Positions 50,561 to 62,156 of a stretch of DNA of 64,000 nt are shown piece by piece. The stretch is from Zeus faber (taxonomy: Eukaryota > Chordata > Actinopteri > Zeiformes > Zeidae): the NCBI GenBank assembly GCA_960531495.1, contig OY482861.1, positions 3,895,001 to 3,959,000 of the forward strand. The letters are read 5' to 3'. A program made the position numbers and the translations under genes. Position 1 is the stretch's first letter. Each line of letters begins with the position of its first letter. The notes under the pieces are model-generated. The model ran no database searches, was not told where the DNA came from, and saw only the letters and a program-made list of their open reading frames with translations.

Positions 50561-50830
50561 TTTTAATGTGGACTTCATAAGATTCATCAAAATCAGAATG
50601 CAATCTTGCCATCTCCCTATCCTTGACCCTATCCCCTCTCACCTTCTGCAGGCAATCTCTCCCACCGTCAAACCCTAACTCACACACATCATCAACACAT
50701 CACTGATGACAAGATGACATTGGTCCACTTTCTATACTGCCACTGGGCAGGCCGAATCACATTTCCCCGTTGTGGGACTAATAAAGGTTTATCTTGTCTC
50801 ATTTTATCTCTTACTGGGTCCCACCCCTCC
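50560..50830 (+). repeat. LINE fragment (RT piece and 3' end)
   Basis: The plus strand reads LDPIPSHLLQAISPTVKP, then THIINTSL, an RT block of CR1/Rex1-like LINEs. It is followed by ATTTCCCCGTTGTGGGACTA and AATAAAGGTTTATCTTGTCT, a common fish LINE 3' end. Short and dead. Confidence 0.65.
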
Positions 50831-52590
50831 CCCATCCACTGTTTCTCGGGTCAGATGCGGTGGCTCAGAGCTCCACAGTGCGATCAGAGCGATTTTTAAC
50901 ATTTTTTAACTATTAACCCTTAGGCGGTTTTGCCATGAGGCATAGTGTGTCTGTTTTTAATTATTTTTGGGCAGCCTATTATGGTCCCAACATCAGCAGA
51001 ACAGTGAGGACATGTATCACCTTCCCTTCACTGTGTGTACATGTGTATGTCTTTATTCTGTGCGTGTATGTGTGTGTGTGTGTGTGTATGTGTGGGGATG
51101 TGCGTGTGTTTTTGTCCCAGTAAAGCCCTGGGTGTGCATCTTTTGTATAATTGCACATCTTCTTCTTCAATTGTGTAATGTTCTTCTGCAATTGTGAATT
51201 TTCTGTGGCTGTTGCTTGAGGTGCTGTGCTTGTTGTGCAATGTTTGTTGAATATAGGTAGAAACAGGGACAGATGGTCTCTGTTGCACTCTAAAATGGCT
51301 CATGCCTTGGGTTGTAGAGATAACCTGATGAATGTTCAGTGTACTTGTGACATTAGGAAGCTATTTTGGAGGGAGTGTTCCTATGGTAGCAATGGTACTC
51401 AAGATATAAAAGTAATTTTTCCCTCAACAGTGCATTATCGGCCCATCGCTGGTGAAGAAAGATTTTTGGACCCTTGGATGATTCTCCTTTAAGAATGGAA
51501 GAATTGGTTGTAGATGAGCCCAAATGGCAGGAGGATCGTTTTTCATAGAAGGACACAAGGTACAGTATCTATGGTGTATACAACAGCACTGTGAAGTTTT
51601 TTTTCTCCCTGTGTGAAGTGGACCTGCAGCACCTTCTTTGCATATTTGCACTGCCAGTTTTCTGAGTAGTCACTGTGAAGGGGAGCTTCATCTTCCTTCA
51701 GAGATCTGTTCAAGGAATGTAGCTGTGTGTATTGATGATGGATGTTGAAGAGGTGCTTGGACACTTGCGCTTTCTTTTTTTTTTCAAAATCTTTCAAAAT
51801 TTGGTCTGCAGTTAATTCTGTTTATTTCCTTGAAATAAATGAATGACCATTCCATTTAGTCACTACAGAAACCATCATGTCACAACTGAAACGTTACCAT
51901 ATGCTTTGGTCGTGACAATTTTAGCTTATTTGAGAATAACTTAAAGTTCTAGCATGCACATGGCCAGCAAAGACAGCTTTGGACAGCTGTACACACATTA
52001 AAACATGCAATGTTTTGATTGTTGAAAAAAAACTTTTATTTCATTACTGAAATTATGTGTTCGGTGAAAATTCTTAAAGTCACACACTGATTTTCAGTCA
52101 CACACGGAGCACGTTTACTTCAAAATGATGGGACCAGACTGCAGTCTCACTTCCTGGTCAAAAGTGAGTGTGGCTTAAATCAGTCTATGAGTATCAGTCT
52201 AAAAGTCTTTTGTATCCATAGTGACATATTCAGGGACAGCATTTTTGAGACAGTTTTTTAATAAATTTAAAAAACACGCACAATAAATCTTCCAATCTTC
52301 CAACTTCCATTTAAAAGTACTTTTAAACTTTCAATAAAAGTTATTTTCACAAGTTGAAATTTAGGCCACCTCTCAATAGAAAGTAGCATATAAATTATGA
52401 TTTTTGATGTATTTAACTTACTATCTCGATTGATGCCTTGGGTTTAAATACATCATAACATGATCTTAATACATATCTGAGGTTGGAAGACTTAATTGTT
52501 TTTTTTAATGTTTTTTTAATGTGGGATGTACTGTATATACAGATATAGTTGAATACTGTAGCGAGCAGCGTCAAATACAAGTGACGATAT
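50831..52590. other. Unassigned stretch with a short TG microsatellite
   Basis: A TG/TATG array lies at about 51061-51092. The rest is AT-rich without a recognised feature. Confidence 0.45.
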
Positions 52591-52955
52591 AGTCAGAACC
52601 TTCAAGACCCTTCAACCTGTTCATTGGCATGAAATAGCAAAGCACAATTAGACTTGGAACGAACAGGAGGGTATAATACTGGAGGGCATAAAACATACTG
52701 CATAAAAGAACCAGAACGAACAAGAACTGCGGCGTAGCTGTCCCTGCCTCCCTGCACCCAGCTCCAGGTCGGAGAAGCGGAACTGGGTGAGCGGGTCATG
52801 TCCATGAGTCCCTGTCGCTCGGCCAGGGTGTGTTATGAAACTAAACGGTCCTGGTGCAGAACCCCAGGGCGGTAAGGCCCGCTTGCCTCAGGTACTCGAA
52901 TACTGCCCACACATGCTGCTTGCGCTGCCCCCTGCTGTTGCTATGAATGATTACA

Positions 52956-53560
52956 TCATCTAAGTAGAGGGCGATGAATGCTGGTCCATGAGTCTGAATG
53001 AAAGATGGCTGGGGCCCCAAACAATGGAAGTGTAATGAATTGCTGCAACCCCTGGGAAGTTGAGAAACCTGATTTTTCCCTGCATTCTGGAGACAAGGGA
53101 ATCTTCCAGTAGCCCTTGATTAGATCTAGTGTCATATAAATTGAGCCGTGCCTCAAGTAGCTAAATAGTGGGTCAAGTAGCTCGTCAATCCGGGACATCG
53201 GGTATGCGTCTAATTTTGACACCTCGTTCACCTTCCGGTAGTCTCCACAGAATCAAACTGACCTACTGGGCATGTTAATTTGCACAATGGGGCTGCACCA
53301 GTCATTAGTAGACTCCTCTTTTAACCCCATTTCCAACATCGCCTTTAATTCTGTATGCGCAATTTTGCATTTTGCTCAGGTAGGCAGTATGGCCGGGTGC
53401 ATATTTTCACCCCTGGGGTTGTCTCTAAGTGGTGGTGTATGTGTAGTCTGTGCAGGGGAGAGAACACGTCAGCAAATCGCTTTATTGCTGTAAATCGGCC
53501 ACGTCCGCATCCTGGCCCTGCAGGATCTTGGACCTCCAGGCCCAACTCATCTCTCCCGAT
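52956..53560 (-). pseudogene. Gmr1-like reverse transcriptase remnant
   Basis: CTRPYCLPEQNAKLRIQNKL, then MSRIDELLDPLFSYLRHG, then IYMTLDLIKGYWKIPLSP and EKSGFSTSQGLQQFITLP: the fingers and palm blocks of a gypsy-type RT, frame-broken. The YxDD box is expected near 52950 (the plus strand has TCATCTAAGTAGAGGGCGAT, whose complement encodes LYLDD). Confidence 0.8.
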
Positions 53561-53899
53561 CACCGGGGTGGCCAGAGAGACAGACCTCCCTCCAAGTCTT
53601 TAAGAGGTTGAGGTGATACACCTGAGTCACCCTTGCCTGTCAGCTCGCTCAACCTCATAATCAACCACCCTGACTCACCAGGTGACCACAAAGGGTTCTC
53701 GCCACCTGTTATTTAGAGTTGGACGTTGAGAGTAAAATCAGCACCCTGTCTCCTGTTGAAAAATGTCTCAGTCCTGCTACTCTGTCATACAGCTGAGATG
53801 ATTACGTGATAGGTGAACCAGCGTGTGGAGTTTTGCAGGTCCAGAACATAATGAATTTCATTCTTACTGGAATTTTATGAAGTCCAGCACCCCCGGGTC

Positions 53900-54903
53900 T
53901 CCTACTGAAGAGGAGTTAAAAAGGAAAGAATCCCGTAGAGGCGTGGGGAACCTCCTGTACAGCAAATAACAGAGGGTCCAACCATTTATCCCAATTACGG
54001 CTATTGTCATGCCCAAAATTAAGAACCATGGTCTTTATCATCTTATTGAACCGCTCCACCAGTTCGTCGTTCTGGTGGTACACGCTGGTCCGAATTAAGC
54101 GGACACCCAGCAGCTCATAAAGTTACTGAAGTGTATGTGACATAAGGGATGTGCCTTCGTCGATCAGGATTTGTTTCAAATCCCGACCCGAGAGATGACC
54201 TGAAACAGCACTTAGACAACACTTTTTGCAGAAATATTGTGCAACGGCAGTGCTTCAGGGTATCGGGTTGCATAGCCCACCAGACGATAGTCGCATGCAC
54301 TGTAGTCTAATGGCCCGGTGAGGTCTATACCCAGCCTTTCAAATGGGACCTCCACCAAGGGGAGGGGCCTAAACGGGCTTTTGACATGGCCGGCCGGTTA
54401 ACCAGCTGACACTCGGGGTAGGCAGCGTACCGCATGTGCATGTTGGCCCAGATGCTAGTACAAGAATGCTATTATCCTCTGCCACGTTTTTTCATTTCGT
54501 GACCGGCCATTGGGTTGCTGTGAGTCACCTGATAAAGCATTTCCCGGCTGCTTTTCGGTACCAACAATTGGGTGATCTCCTCTCCTGACTGGGTGTCGTG
54601 GCTCACCCAATATAACCTGTCCCTAATCATTGAAAAGTACGGGTACATGAGCGCGGCGTCCAGGCCGACTGCCTCCCCATCAATTTTCATGACCCGTTCA
54701 CAACGTGCCAGTGTCGCCCTGAGACTGAGCAGTCCCATATCCCTACCGCCCACAAGCGCACCCTTCCTGCTTCCTGCATTACACTCCAAACCCAGGCCAA
54801 CCTGTACCAAATAACAGGGGTGTGATAGGCGGGAACTAACCGCGGCCTGCACCAAATGTTTTTTCCCCAAGTGACAGATTTCCGGCCGCACCATTAGATA
54901 CAT
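53900..54903 (-). pseudogene. Gmr1-like integrase remnant
   Basis: RDRLYWVSHDTQSGEEITQL and EMLYQVTHSNPMAGHEMKK form the zinc-finger region. They are followed in changing frames by ECQLVNRPA, then LLGVRLIRTSVYH and ELVERFNKMIKTMV, the block holding the catalytic Glu, and by NWDKWLDPLLFAVQEVP. Integrase would join element DNA to the genome; this copy is dead. Confidence 0.78.
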
Positions 54904-54908
54904 GGTAT

Positions 54909-55154
54909 CTAATCTACCAGGCTTTGCTGGACCATGGTCTGTGTACAGCCCCAGTCCAGCAAAGCCCAGTGTCTACCCCCTTGTAGCTTTACCGTTATGT
55001 CATAGGCCCCTCCCTGATTGGGGGACCATCTAACCAACCTAAAACAAAAGAACGTATGTGTACATTTCACAGAGGCGAAAGATAAACTGCAGCCATCTGC
55101 AGAGCATTGTGTGTATATTTCACAGAGGATTTCACAAAAGATAAACATGTGCAC
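54909..55154 (-). pseudogene. Gmr1-like protease-type remnant
   Basis: A short open stretch includes DITVKLQGGRHWALLDWGCT, then QTMVQQSLV. The pattern fits a retropepsin active site with D-W-G in place of D-S/T-G, so the catalytic motif is damaged. Confidence 0.6.
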
Positions 55155-55325
55155 TCACAAGGTAAAGAATGCATGGGATGAAATGACAATGTGTGGAAGA
55201 TAGATCCACAGAGCAGAAGATATAACGTGTAGCCTGAGCAAATAATAATAGCTCTTCTGCAGGACAGCTCGGCTTTTGTATTACTTGTTTAAAGTTCTAA
55301 TAAAAGTATTTTTAAAATTAATCCC

Positions 55326-56483
55326 TCAGTTTCCTGACCTTTCTGTCAATTTTTGAAATGCTGTTTTTCCACAACACCTGAAACGCCTTCCCAGTTCAAA
55401 CATGGTGAGGGAGAGCTCGGCGTTGTACTCACCTGTCATCCGTTGGAGACTGGGGAAGGAGTGTCGGGCCGTGGCTCGTTGCGGGCTAGTGGGCGGCAGC
55501 AGCTCCTGCAGGGCTTCCCGATCTGCTTCCTGAGTTTGCGCCATTGCCTGTAGGGTCTGGGTCTGCAGTTGCAGGACCACCATCTGTGCCTCCTGCATCT
55601 GGGCCAGACGACCGACCAGGTTTTCCAGCAGGAACTGCTCCATGCTGCGCTCTCGTCCTCGGGGGAAGGGCCCTAGCATGTCCACAGCGACCCTGTCCAT
55701 GGGCGCTCCAACCCGGTACTGCTGCAGTTGCGCTCTACTCTGGCCTGAGGGTCCTTTGCGGGCTACACAGGGATCACACTTCCGGCAAAAGGCTTCCACA
55801 TCACGCCTCATGGTGCTCCAATAGAACCCCTCCCGCACCCTATTCAGCGTCTTGTTAATGCCAAAGTGCCCCACCCCAGGCTGCCCATGAAGGAAGCTCA
55901 GCACCTCTTCCTGACGGCTTTTCGGCACAACTACTTGCCACTTCTCTCTTCCCGATGCCGGCTCCTTCCAACGTCTACAGAGCACCCCATCACGAAGCGC
56001 TAGGCCATCCCCTTGCGACCACAGTCCTCTCAGAGACGGGCCAGCTGCCGCAATCTCCGACCAATCCGGTCTTCGGTTATCAGCCAGCCAGCCTAAGACC
56101 TCACACAACTCAGGGTCCCCTTGCTGCTCGCCTGCCCAGTCCATCGTCACATCCAACCTCAGGGCCATACATCTCTCAGCCTGCTCTCTCCTGCCCGCTG
56201 CATCATTCGCTTCGGCACGGCTGCATTGTGCACACTCCTTCTCACATGGGCGCCTGGAGAGCCCGTCAGCATTCGTATGAGAACTTCCTCGCCTGTGCAC
56301 CACTGAGAAGTTGTATTCTTGCAGCTTTTCCAACCACCTCGCCACTTGCTCCGGTTCCTTGAAAGACATCAGCCATCTGAGAGAGGCATGATCTGTTCGA
56401 ATGAGGAATTTCACCCCACATAGGTAGTGCCTGAAGTGGTGCACAGACTCCACTACCGCCAGCAGTTCTTTCGTGTAACACAA
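55326..56483 (-). pseudogene. Gypsy RNase H-integrase joined in frame to Gmr1-like gag
   Basis: 385 codons without a stop. The first part is RNase H (ELLAVVESVHHFRHYLCG, then FLIRTDHASLRWLMSF). Next comes the integrase zinc finger (FLHGQPGVGHFGINKTLNRV, then CRKCDPCVARKGPSGQ) and the core start VDMLGPFPRGR. At about 55650 it changes abruptly to a Gln-rich helical segment beginning with a Met (MEQFLLENLVGRLAQMQEA), the start of a second element's gag. The integrase catalytic residues beyond the first Asp are lost. Confidence 0.85.
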
Positions 56484-57082
56484 TTATTGCGTTCTGCTTT
56501 AGTGAAGGTTTCGCTGTAATAAGCGATCACCTGCTCGCCTTTTTCGATGATCTGGGCCAGGACCGCTCCCATAGCATCATTGCTCGCATCCGTGTCCAAC
56601 ACATATTGCCCATCCGGATCTGGGGCAGACAAAACCGGGGACCGACACAGGGCTGCTTTCAGCGCATCAAATGCTTGTTGCTCGTCAGGACCCCATCCAA
56701 ACTTCACATTATTACATGTCAGACGGTGCAAAGGTGCAGCCACCGTTGAGAACATTGCGATGAACCGTCGATAATATGACGCCAGGCCTAGGAAGGAGCG
56801 GACCTCAGAAGCATTCTTCGGCACCGGCCAGTCCCGAACTGCCGCAACCTTCTTCTCCTCTGTGTCTATCCCCTGACCGCTCACTTTGTGGCCCAGGAAA
56901 ATGAGTTCCCTCTGCATCATCTTGCACTTCTCTGGGTTCAGCTTCAGCCCCGCCGCCTGGAACTTGGAGAGCGCCAACTGAAGGGCCTGTAAGGCAGTGG
57001 TGAAGTCTGGACCATGGACCAGCACGTCATCCAAATAGACCTGCTTGTTCTGTGGTGGGACATCGGCAAGGACTCTCTCCAT
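56453..57082 (-). pseudogene. Gypsy RT palm/thumb and RNase H start
   Basis: Contains the active site VYLDDVLVHGPDF (YLDD at 57026-57037), then LKLNPEKCKMMQRELIFLGH, FLGLASYYRRFIAMFSTVA, and PLHRLTCNNVKFGWGPDEQQ with DPDGQYVLDTDASNDAMGAV for RNase H. Frameshifts at both ends separate it from its neighbours. Confidence 0.9.
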
Positions 57083-57137
57083 GAGCCTTTCGAATGGCTG
57101 GGGCGTTACACAATCCGAAAGGCATGACCGTGAACTG

Positions 57138-59039
57138 TCACAATCCAGAGCCTGTTGTGAAGGCCGTCTTAGGCCGGTCTTCTGGTGACAGCGGGACCTG
57201 CCAATACCCGCTCCTTAAATCAAGCGAGGAGAACCACGCTGAACCTCTGATCCCATCCAGCGCATCATTAACTCGGGGCAGGGGATACCGGTCCTTCACA
57301 GTTATGTCATTCAGTGGTCTGAAATCGACACAAAACCGCCACCCTGAATCACCTTTCTTCGGCACCATTACCACGGGCGACACCCACGCGCTGCTTGAGG
57401 GTTCAATCACCCCAGCTTCCAACATCTCCTCCACACATCGTTCAGCAGCTTCCTGCTTCTTCAGCGGAATGCACCGTGCTCGCTGGCGAATGGGGTGCCC
57501 CGTGCCTGTGTCGATTTCATGCTGCACCAAATGGGTCCTCCCCAGGTCAGTGGGCGACGTGGCAAAGACTGACCGGAACTCATACAGAACATCCCATAAA
57601 TGTTGCTGTTGTTCTTCTGACATCCCCTCCCTATTTTTATCCAGAACCATCTTGATAACTTGCTCCTGGGAAGGTGGTTCTTGCGGGAGACCATGGGTCT
57701 CGCCCCCACTCACTGCTGTATTGATGATCGCAGGCTCCGTGGACAGGCACGCCAGACGCTCTGGGCCTGATTCTTGTGGCAGGTGTCCTTGTGAATGCAT
57801 GGTCTCTGCGGAGACAGTTGAAGCCTCTGATTGCCCTTCCTCTCGGGCAACCTCCCCACATGTCTCTGCCTTCTCCAATACGCTGGGCGTCTGGACCGCC
57901 CCACTTCCTTCATCCCCGCATATCAGGGGTAGTGGGGGACCACCCATGAACGTCTTCCTCTTTCGACCCACATCCAACACGGCATTAGCGTCTCGCAAGA
58001 AGTCAAACCCCAGCAGGCACTCTTCATGGATATCAGCCACCCACACAGTGTAAGGGAAAGTCTGTTCCCCCAACTGGATGTCAATTTCACAATGACCCAG
58101 CATTGCTGCTCTATCTCCGGTCACAGTGATGAGAGGCCGCACTGTAGAGCACCCCTGGAAATTCTCTGGAAACATGTCTGGGCGTACGATTGTCACAGAA
58201 GAACCTGAATCAACAAGTGCACATATAGGCTTCCCATTAATCAGGGACAGCACTCGGGACACCTTGAGCCCTGACTGTGGTTGTACAGAACCCGCCACCC
58301 CGACGCAGTTATTCATAGCTGGATTAGAGAGTTCTGGGCAGTTATACTGAATGTGGCCCATTTGGCCACACCTCCAACAGACCTGAGACAGCTGGTCTGG
58401 TGCCCCCCTAGAATACTGAGGCCTAGGTGGGGGCCTAGCTGTGTCCCGCCGCGGAAGGGAATCAACATTGCGTGTCGGCCTCCAATGCCGTCCTTCCGCA
58501 AAGATATCCTCCACCTCCTGTGCGCGCTCCAGCGTGACCTCCCAGGATTCAGGTTTGCTGAGTCGTACCTGCTCCCGCAGCTTGTCAGGCCTCAGTCCGC
58601 TGATGAACGCCTCCGTTGCAAGGATAAACCTCTGTTCTTCACTGAACTCTGGAAACGCCTTACGGGCCAGGCGGCGTAATTCAGCTGCAGACACGCCTAG
58701 TTTCTCTCCTTCTCTGCGTGTTCTCTCATTAAACATTTGCCTGGCTGTTGACTTATTCATTGGATCGCCAAACTGTCTTTCTATGGCCTCTGCTATAGCC
58801 TGTGGGTCAGCCATTTCACTGTCTGAAAGGTCCAACAAAACCCTTCTAGCCGCCCCCTCCAGGGCTGTGGCTAACTGGACCACCTTCTCCATTTTGTCCC
58901 ACCCGTTGGCTCTGGCTATCAACTTGAATTGAACCCAATATGTCTCCCAATCCGTAGAGTACATTTCGCCCAGCCTTAACTTGGTCTCTTCTCTGAGTGG
59001 CTGCCGGCACTGCTGCAGTATTCGGGGACGAGGAGGCAC
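57138..59039 (-). pseudogene. Gypsy gag (C-terminal)-protease-RT (N-terminal)
   Basis: 633 codons. Capsid-like region (residues about 20-180), CCHC knuckle CWRCGQMGHIQYNC (near 58339-58380), protease active site ALVDSGSSVTIV with VWVADIHEECLLGFDFLRD downstream, and RT fingers (GWRFCVDFRPLNDITVKDRY, then AWFSSLDLRSGYWQVPLSP). A TGA at 57138-57140 replaces what should be a Trp codon before QFTVMPFGLCNAP, and a small deletion follows. Gag and pol share one frame, as in several vertebrate gypsy families. Confidence 0.9.
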
Positions 59040-59685
59040 AAGCTATAGCTGCATTGAAGGCTTGAGTGAGAGCAGTAGTCAGCATTACAGTAGGGTCAGG
59101 AAGGGGCCGCTGACCGGAGTGCTGGGAGCTGTCAGGGGGCCTGTTATCACGGTTCATCAAGGGGGTGTAGTAAGCATGCTGAGTCACATTTTCCTCCCCT
59201 TCGCTCCTGTAATCGCCCTCAAGGCGTCTTACTGGTTCAACATTATGATTTTGATTCCTTGATCCCTCAGGCTGGGCGAACACACGGTTAATAATAGTAG
59301 CCTGTTTATCTTCACCCATAAGGCTATCCTGCTCATCTTCCAAACTCAGAACCCTCAGCTTTGGACTAGCACCCTCCCAACTAGCTCCAGATTCACGTCT
59401 CTGTGCAGCAGCAGCAGCTGAGCTGCCGGGTTGCTGTTCCATCGCAGCCGCATAGCATGTCTTCAGCCACTCTCTGAACAGTCTCCTTTCCATTTCGGGT
59501 GTGTATGCTGAACAATGATGTTGATAATCAATCGATTTGTCTCCTACTTTCCTCCGTTGTATCTCTGTTCCACCCAAACGTGCCTCCATCTCCGCCAGAG
59601 TTATATTCGAGCGTGCTTGACTCACTTTTGCTTCCACAGGCGGAGGGGGGGTTAGCACTCCACTCAGCATTCTTTTCTCCTCCAT
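58846..59685 (-). pseudogene. Gypsy gag, N-terminal part
   Basis: ATG at 59685, 55 bases after the LTR. 279 codons: a polar region with RRLFREWLKTCYAAAMEQQP and an Ala/Ser-rich middle. Near 59000 the frame passes into the 59039 frame, so a frameshift separates the halves of gag. Confidence 0.82.
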
Positions 59686-59720
59686 CGTGTTGTTTTAGCT
59701 ACCGTAGATTAGTGGGAAAT

Positions 59721-59738
59721 CCAACACTTCTGACACCA
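59721..59738 (-). promoter_or_regulatory. Gypsy primer binding site, tRNA-Leu-like
   Basis: The minus strand reads TGGTGTCAGAAGTGTTGG directly after the LTR (one base between). TGGTGTCAGAAG is typical of gypsy elements said to use tRNA-Leu; the match beyond 12 bases is not verified. Confidence 0.65.
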
Positions 59739-59739
59739 A

Positions 59740-60087
59740 TGTGACGTTTAGCGGGGTAGCTTGATAGACGAGGCGTGGAGACAAGATCCAAGTTGCTAAC
59801 TCAAACACTGAGCCCAGATTTATTTCCTGTCAGTCACGTACTGACGTACAGTTAACCCGAGGTTGAGGGCACTGGATTAAAACAAATAACAGGGTGGCTA
59901 GCCCAAGGTAACTGATAGATGCGGGCAGTGTCTCTCAGCTACTTCATTCCCCGTACGCACCACCACCAAACACACCCACCACCTTTTTCTCCCTCCCGGA
60001 ACAGAGCCTGCAGCCAATCCCCAACCAGTGACACCTCCCTCAATTAAAGCAACAGAACACACATCTACACAATACCCCAGCGTTACA
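59740..60087 (-). repeat. Gypsy 5' LTR (348 bp)
   Basis: TGTAACGCTGG...CGTCACA on the minus strand, with AATAAA in GGAAATAAATCTGG. It is the only LTR of this element seen; the 3' end of the element was replaced by the Gmr1-like fragment. Confidence 0.8.
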
Positions 60088-60334
60088 CTATATACACTGA
60101 AAGCGGAGGAGCATTTATTCCGTCAAGATAAAGATGGATTGAGGAGGTTGAACAAATTTCAGCAAATTTCTTTAAGCTTCAAAAAAAAAATTTCTCCACT
60201 ACTGAAGATATGAGAGACTCTTGATTGATTCATTTTATTCAAACTTTTACCACAATCTTTGTCTTAGTCTCAATACGCTGAAGAAGCAGCCACCTCTTTT
60301 CTTGATTCCATCACTCAGTGTAAAATGTTATCTG

Positions 60335-60730
60335 TGTAACGGGTGTGGTTAGGACCCAATTGCAGCACAAAGACAGGCAGGGATATTTGGTATTGTCTTT
60401 TATTTGTAGAGCGGACGGAAGACAGTCAGGATACGTCGTCGGGGACAGGCAGATTCGATAACGGGGAGCGCAGACAGAAGACAGGCGGGGGGCAGGCAGG
60501 ATACGTGGTCGGACCGAGGCAGAGTCGGTAGCGGGGAATCAATCCGGAGAACGCTGGAGAGTCTGGTGCGAGCATCGAAAACAATCTGGCAATTGGTGAC
60601 TGGTGAGAGAGGCATATATAGTTGTTAGATTGCTGATCGGGAACAGCTGTGTGCGCAGGTGAATGGGGTTGGGCTAATGAGACAGGTAAGGAGAGGGAGG
60701 GGAAGGTAAAAGAAGGCGGAGATCATGACA
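60335..60730 (-). repeat. Solo LTR with 5-bp target duplication
   Basis: 396 bp from TGTAAC to ATGACA, flanked by ATCTG at 60330-60334 and ATCTG at 60731-60735. Read on the minus strand it has TATATA (near 60620) and AATAAA (near 60400), in the order expected of an LTR. No coding sequence is attached. The 5-bp duplication suits a Ty3/gypsy, BEL or copia element. Confidence 0.82.
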
Positions 60731-60759
60731 ATCTGCAGATGATATGAATGGATGCGATG

Positions 60760-61470
60760 ATACCATTTCTCTATGAGAGGTGTTAAAGGCTATAAGATAT
60801 TGGGAAAAATATCAAGTCACCTGGGAGTGATGGCTTGACTGCTAAGATTTTTGTTGAACAGTTATCCCCCTTCCAGGTAAATGCCCTTTTTTTTTTTTGT
60901 TTTTTTTTAAGAAAGCATTGAAAAAGGAGCAACTATTACTTGGGTATCATTACTTTAATTCCTAAGCCCCAAAAAAATGCTATTTTTTGGGGATAATTGG
61001 CTCCCCATTACTGTTCTAAATGATTATAAAATGTTAGCCCTATAATTTGCTCAAAGATTAAAATGTCTGTTAGACTATAGGTAAGATTTGTTAGATTACT
61101 ATGATCTTGTTGATCTTTATGGCTTTATTTTATTCCTTAATTTCTACAAGGCTTTTGATTCTATGGAGCATGGATTCATCTTAAAAAGCCCCATCAAAAT
61201 TTCTTTGAGGGACTTCTTTTGTAAAACTGTTGAAACTCTCTATAGGAATGCTCAAGAAGCTCAATTCAATTAAAATATGGTACCTCTCCACTATTCAACC
61301 TTTCTCGTGGTATCGGACGAGAATGTCCCATCTCACCATATCTCTTTTAAAAAACAGCTCAATTTCTTGTGTGCGAATGAATGACCATCAAAATACAAAT
61401 ACAATTGATAAATTATTATTATATAAGATTTATAATATATTTTCAAAAAATCTTTATAGTTGAATGGTGT
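60760..61470 (+). repeat. L1-like LINE RT fragment
   Basis: FILFLNFYKAFDSMEHGFIL at 61120-61180 is the RT block with the first catalytic Asp replaced by Asn. KALKKEQLLLGYHYFNS-type sequence lies before it and FFCKTVETLYRNAQ and SIKIWY after. Stops and shifts are frequent. It is related in type to the remnant at 23180-25300 but covers another part of the element. Confidence 0.75.
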
Positions 61471-61779
61471 CGATAGTGCGAATTCCATTTTCTGGACCTC
61501 AATATGTTAAACAACACTTTTAAGATTCGCTGGATATTCGCAGATTTGCTGGCGGTTCGGGCCGAGTCTCTGGATCCGGGCCTGTGGTCCGTGCCTGCTG
61601 TCCGTGGCCTGGGTTCTGCGTCTGCGGCTGGGGTCTTCTGTGGCCGCGTGACTCAGGGATGGCTTTGCGGCCTTTTACGCTGCTTGGAGGCGCTATGATA
61701 TCATTTCGACCTCGTACACCAGAACCAATTGGGACAAGTCACCTAGACCAGACACATCAGACACATACACACATATCAC

Positions 61780-62150
61780 TCTGAAGTACGGCTGCATGAT
61801 TATGGCTAAAATGATAATCACCATTATCTTATTTAATATTGTGATGACGATTATTTATCATGATTATTCATCCATTCTGAGGAACAGAAAAGTGCCTTCA
61901 AAATTAGATTGTATTTTCTAAACCTATATATAAATAAACTCAAATGTACAAATCTTTAAATCAAGTAGGCCTTTCTTCACATGAATTCAGTCCTCTTAAG
62001 GTTTATATATAAATTACATCCAAACAAGGTCTGTTAAATAACACCTGCAGGTTTACAGTTTTTTACTAAATTATTCCACAATAATGGACCGATCTGGATC
62101 AAACTTGGACCACGGCATGTCGGGACTGCCCCAAATACACATTTTCACAG
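61780..62150. repeat. Unclassified repeat, second copy
   Basis: Shares GGCTGCATGATTATGGCTAA with 10563, and TTATTCCACAATAATGGACC plus CATGTCGGGACTGCCC with 11454-11515, in the same order but with far less sequence between. Confidence 0.65.
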
Positions 62151-62156
62151 TCCGCC

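Larger units (their letters stand above)
52600..55655 (-). mobile_element. Gmr1-like Ty3/gypsy retrotransposon, partial (gag-PR-IN-RT order)
   Basis: Going down the minus strand: a gag N-terminus (55655-55326), a protease-like block (near 54950-54990), integrase from its zinc finger to the core end (54570-53900), then RT (53560-52600). Integrase before RT is the reverse of ordinary gypsy elements and is the order described for Gmr1 elements of fish and other deuterostomes. Frames are broken everywhere. Confidence 0.75.

Noticed and set aside
57094..58053. 319-codon plus-strand frame
   Set aside because: Shadow of the gypsy gag-protease-RT frame on the minus strand; composition is Ser/Pro-rich without motifs.
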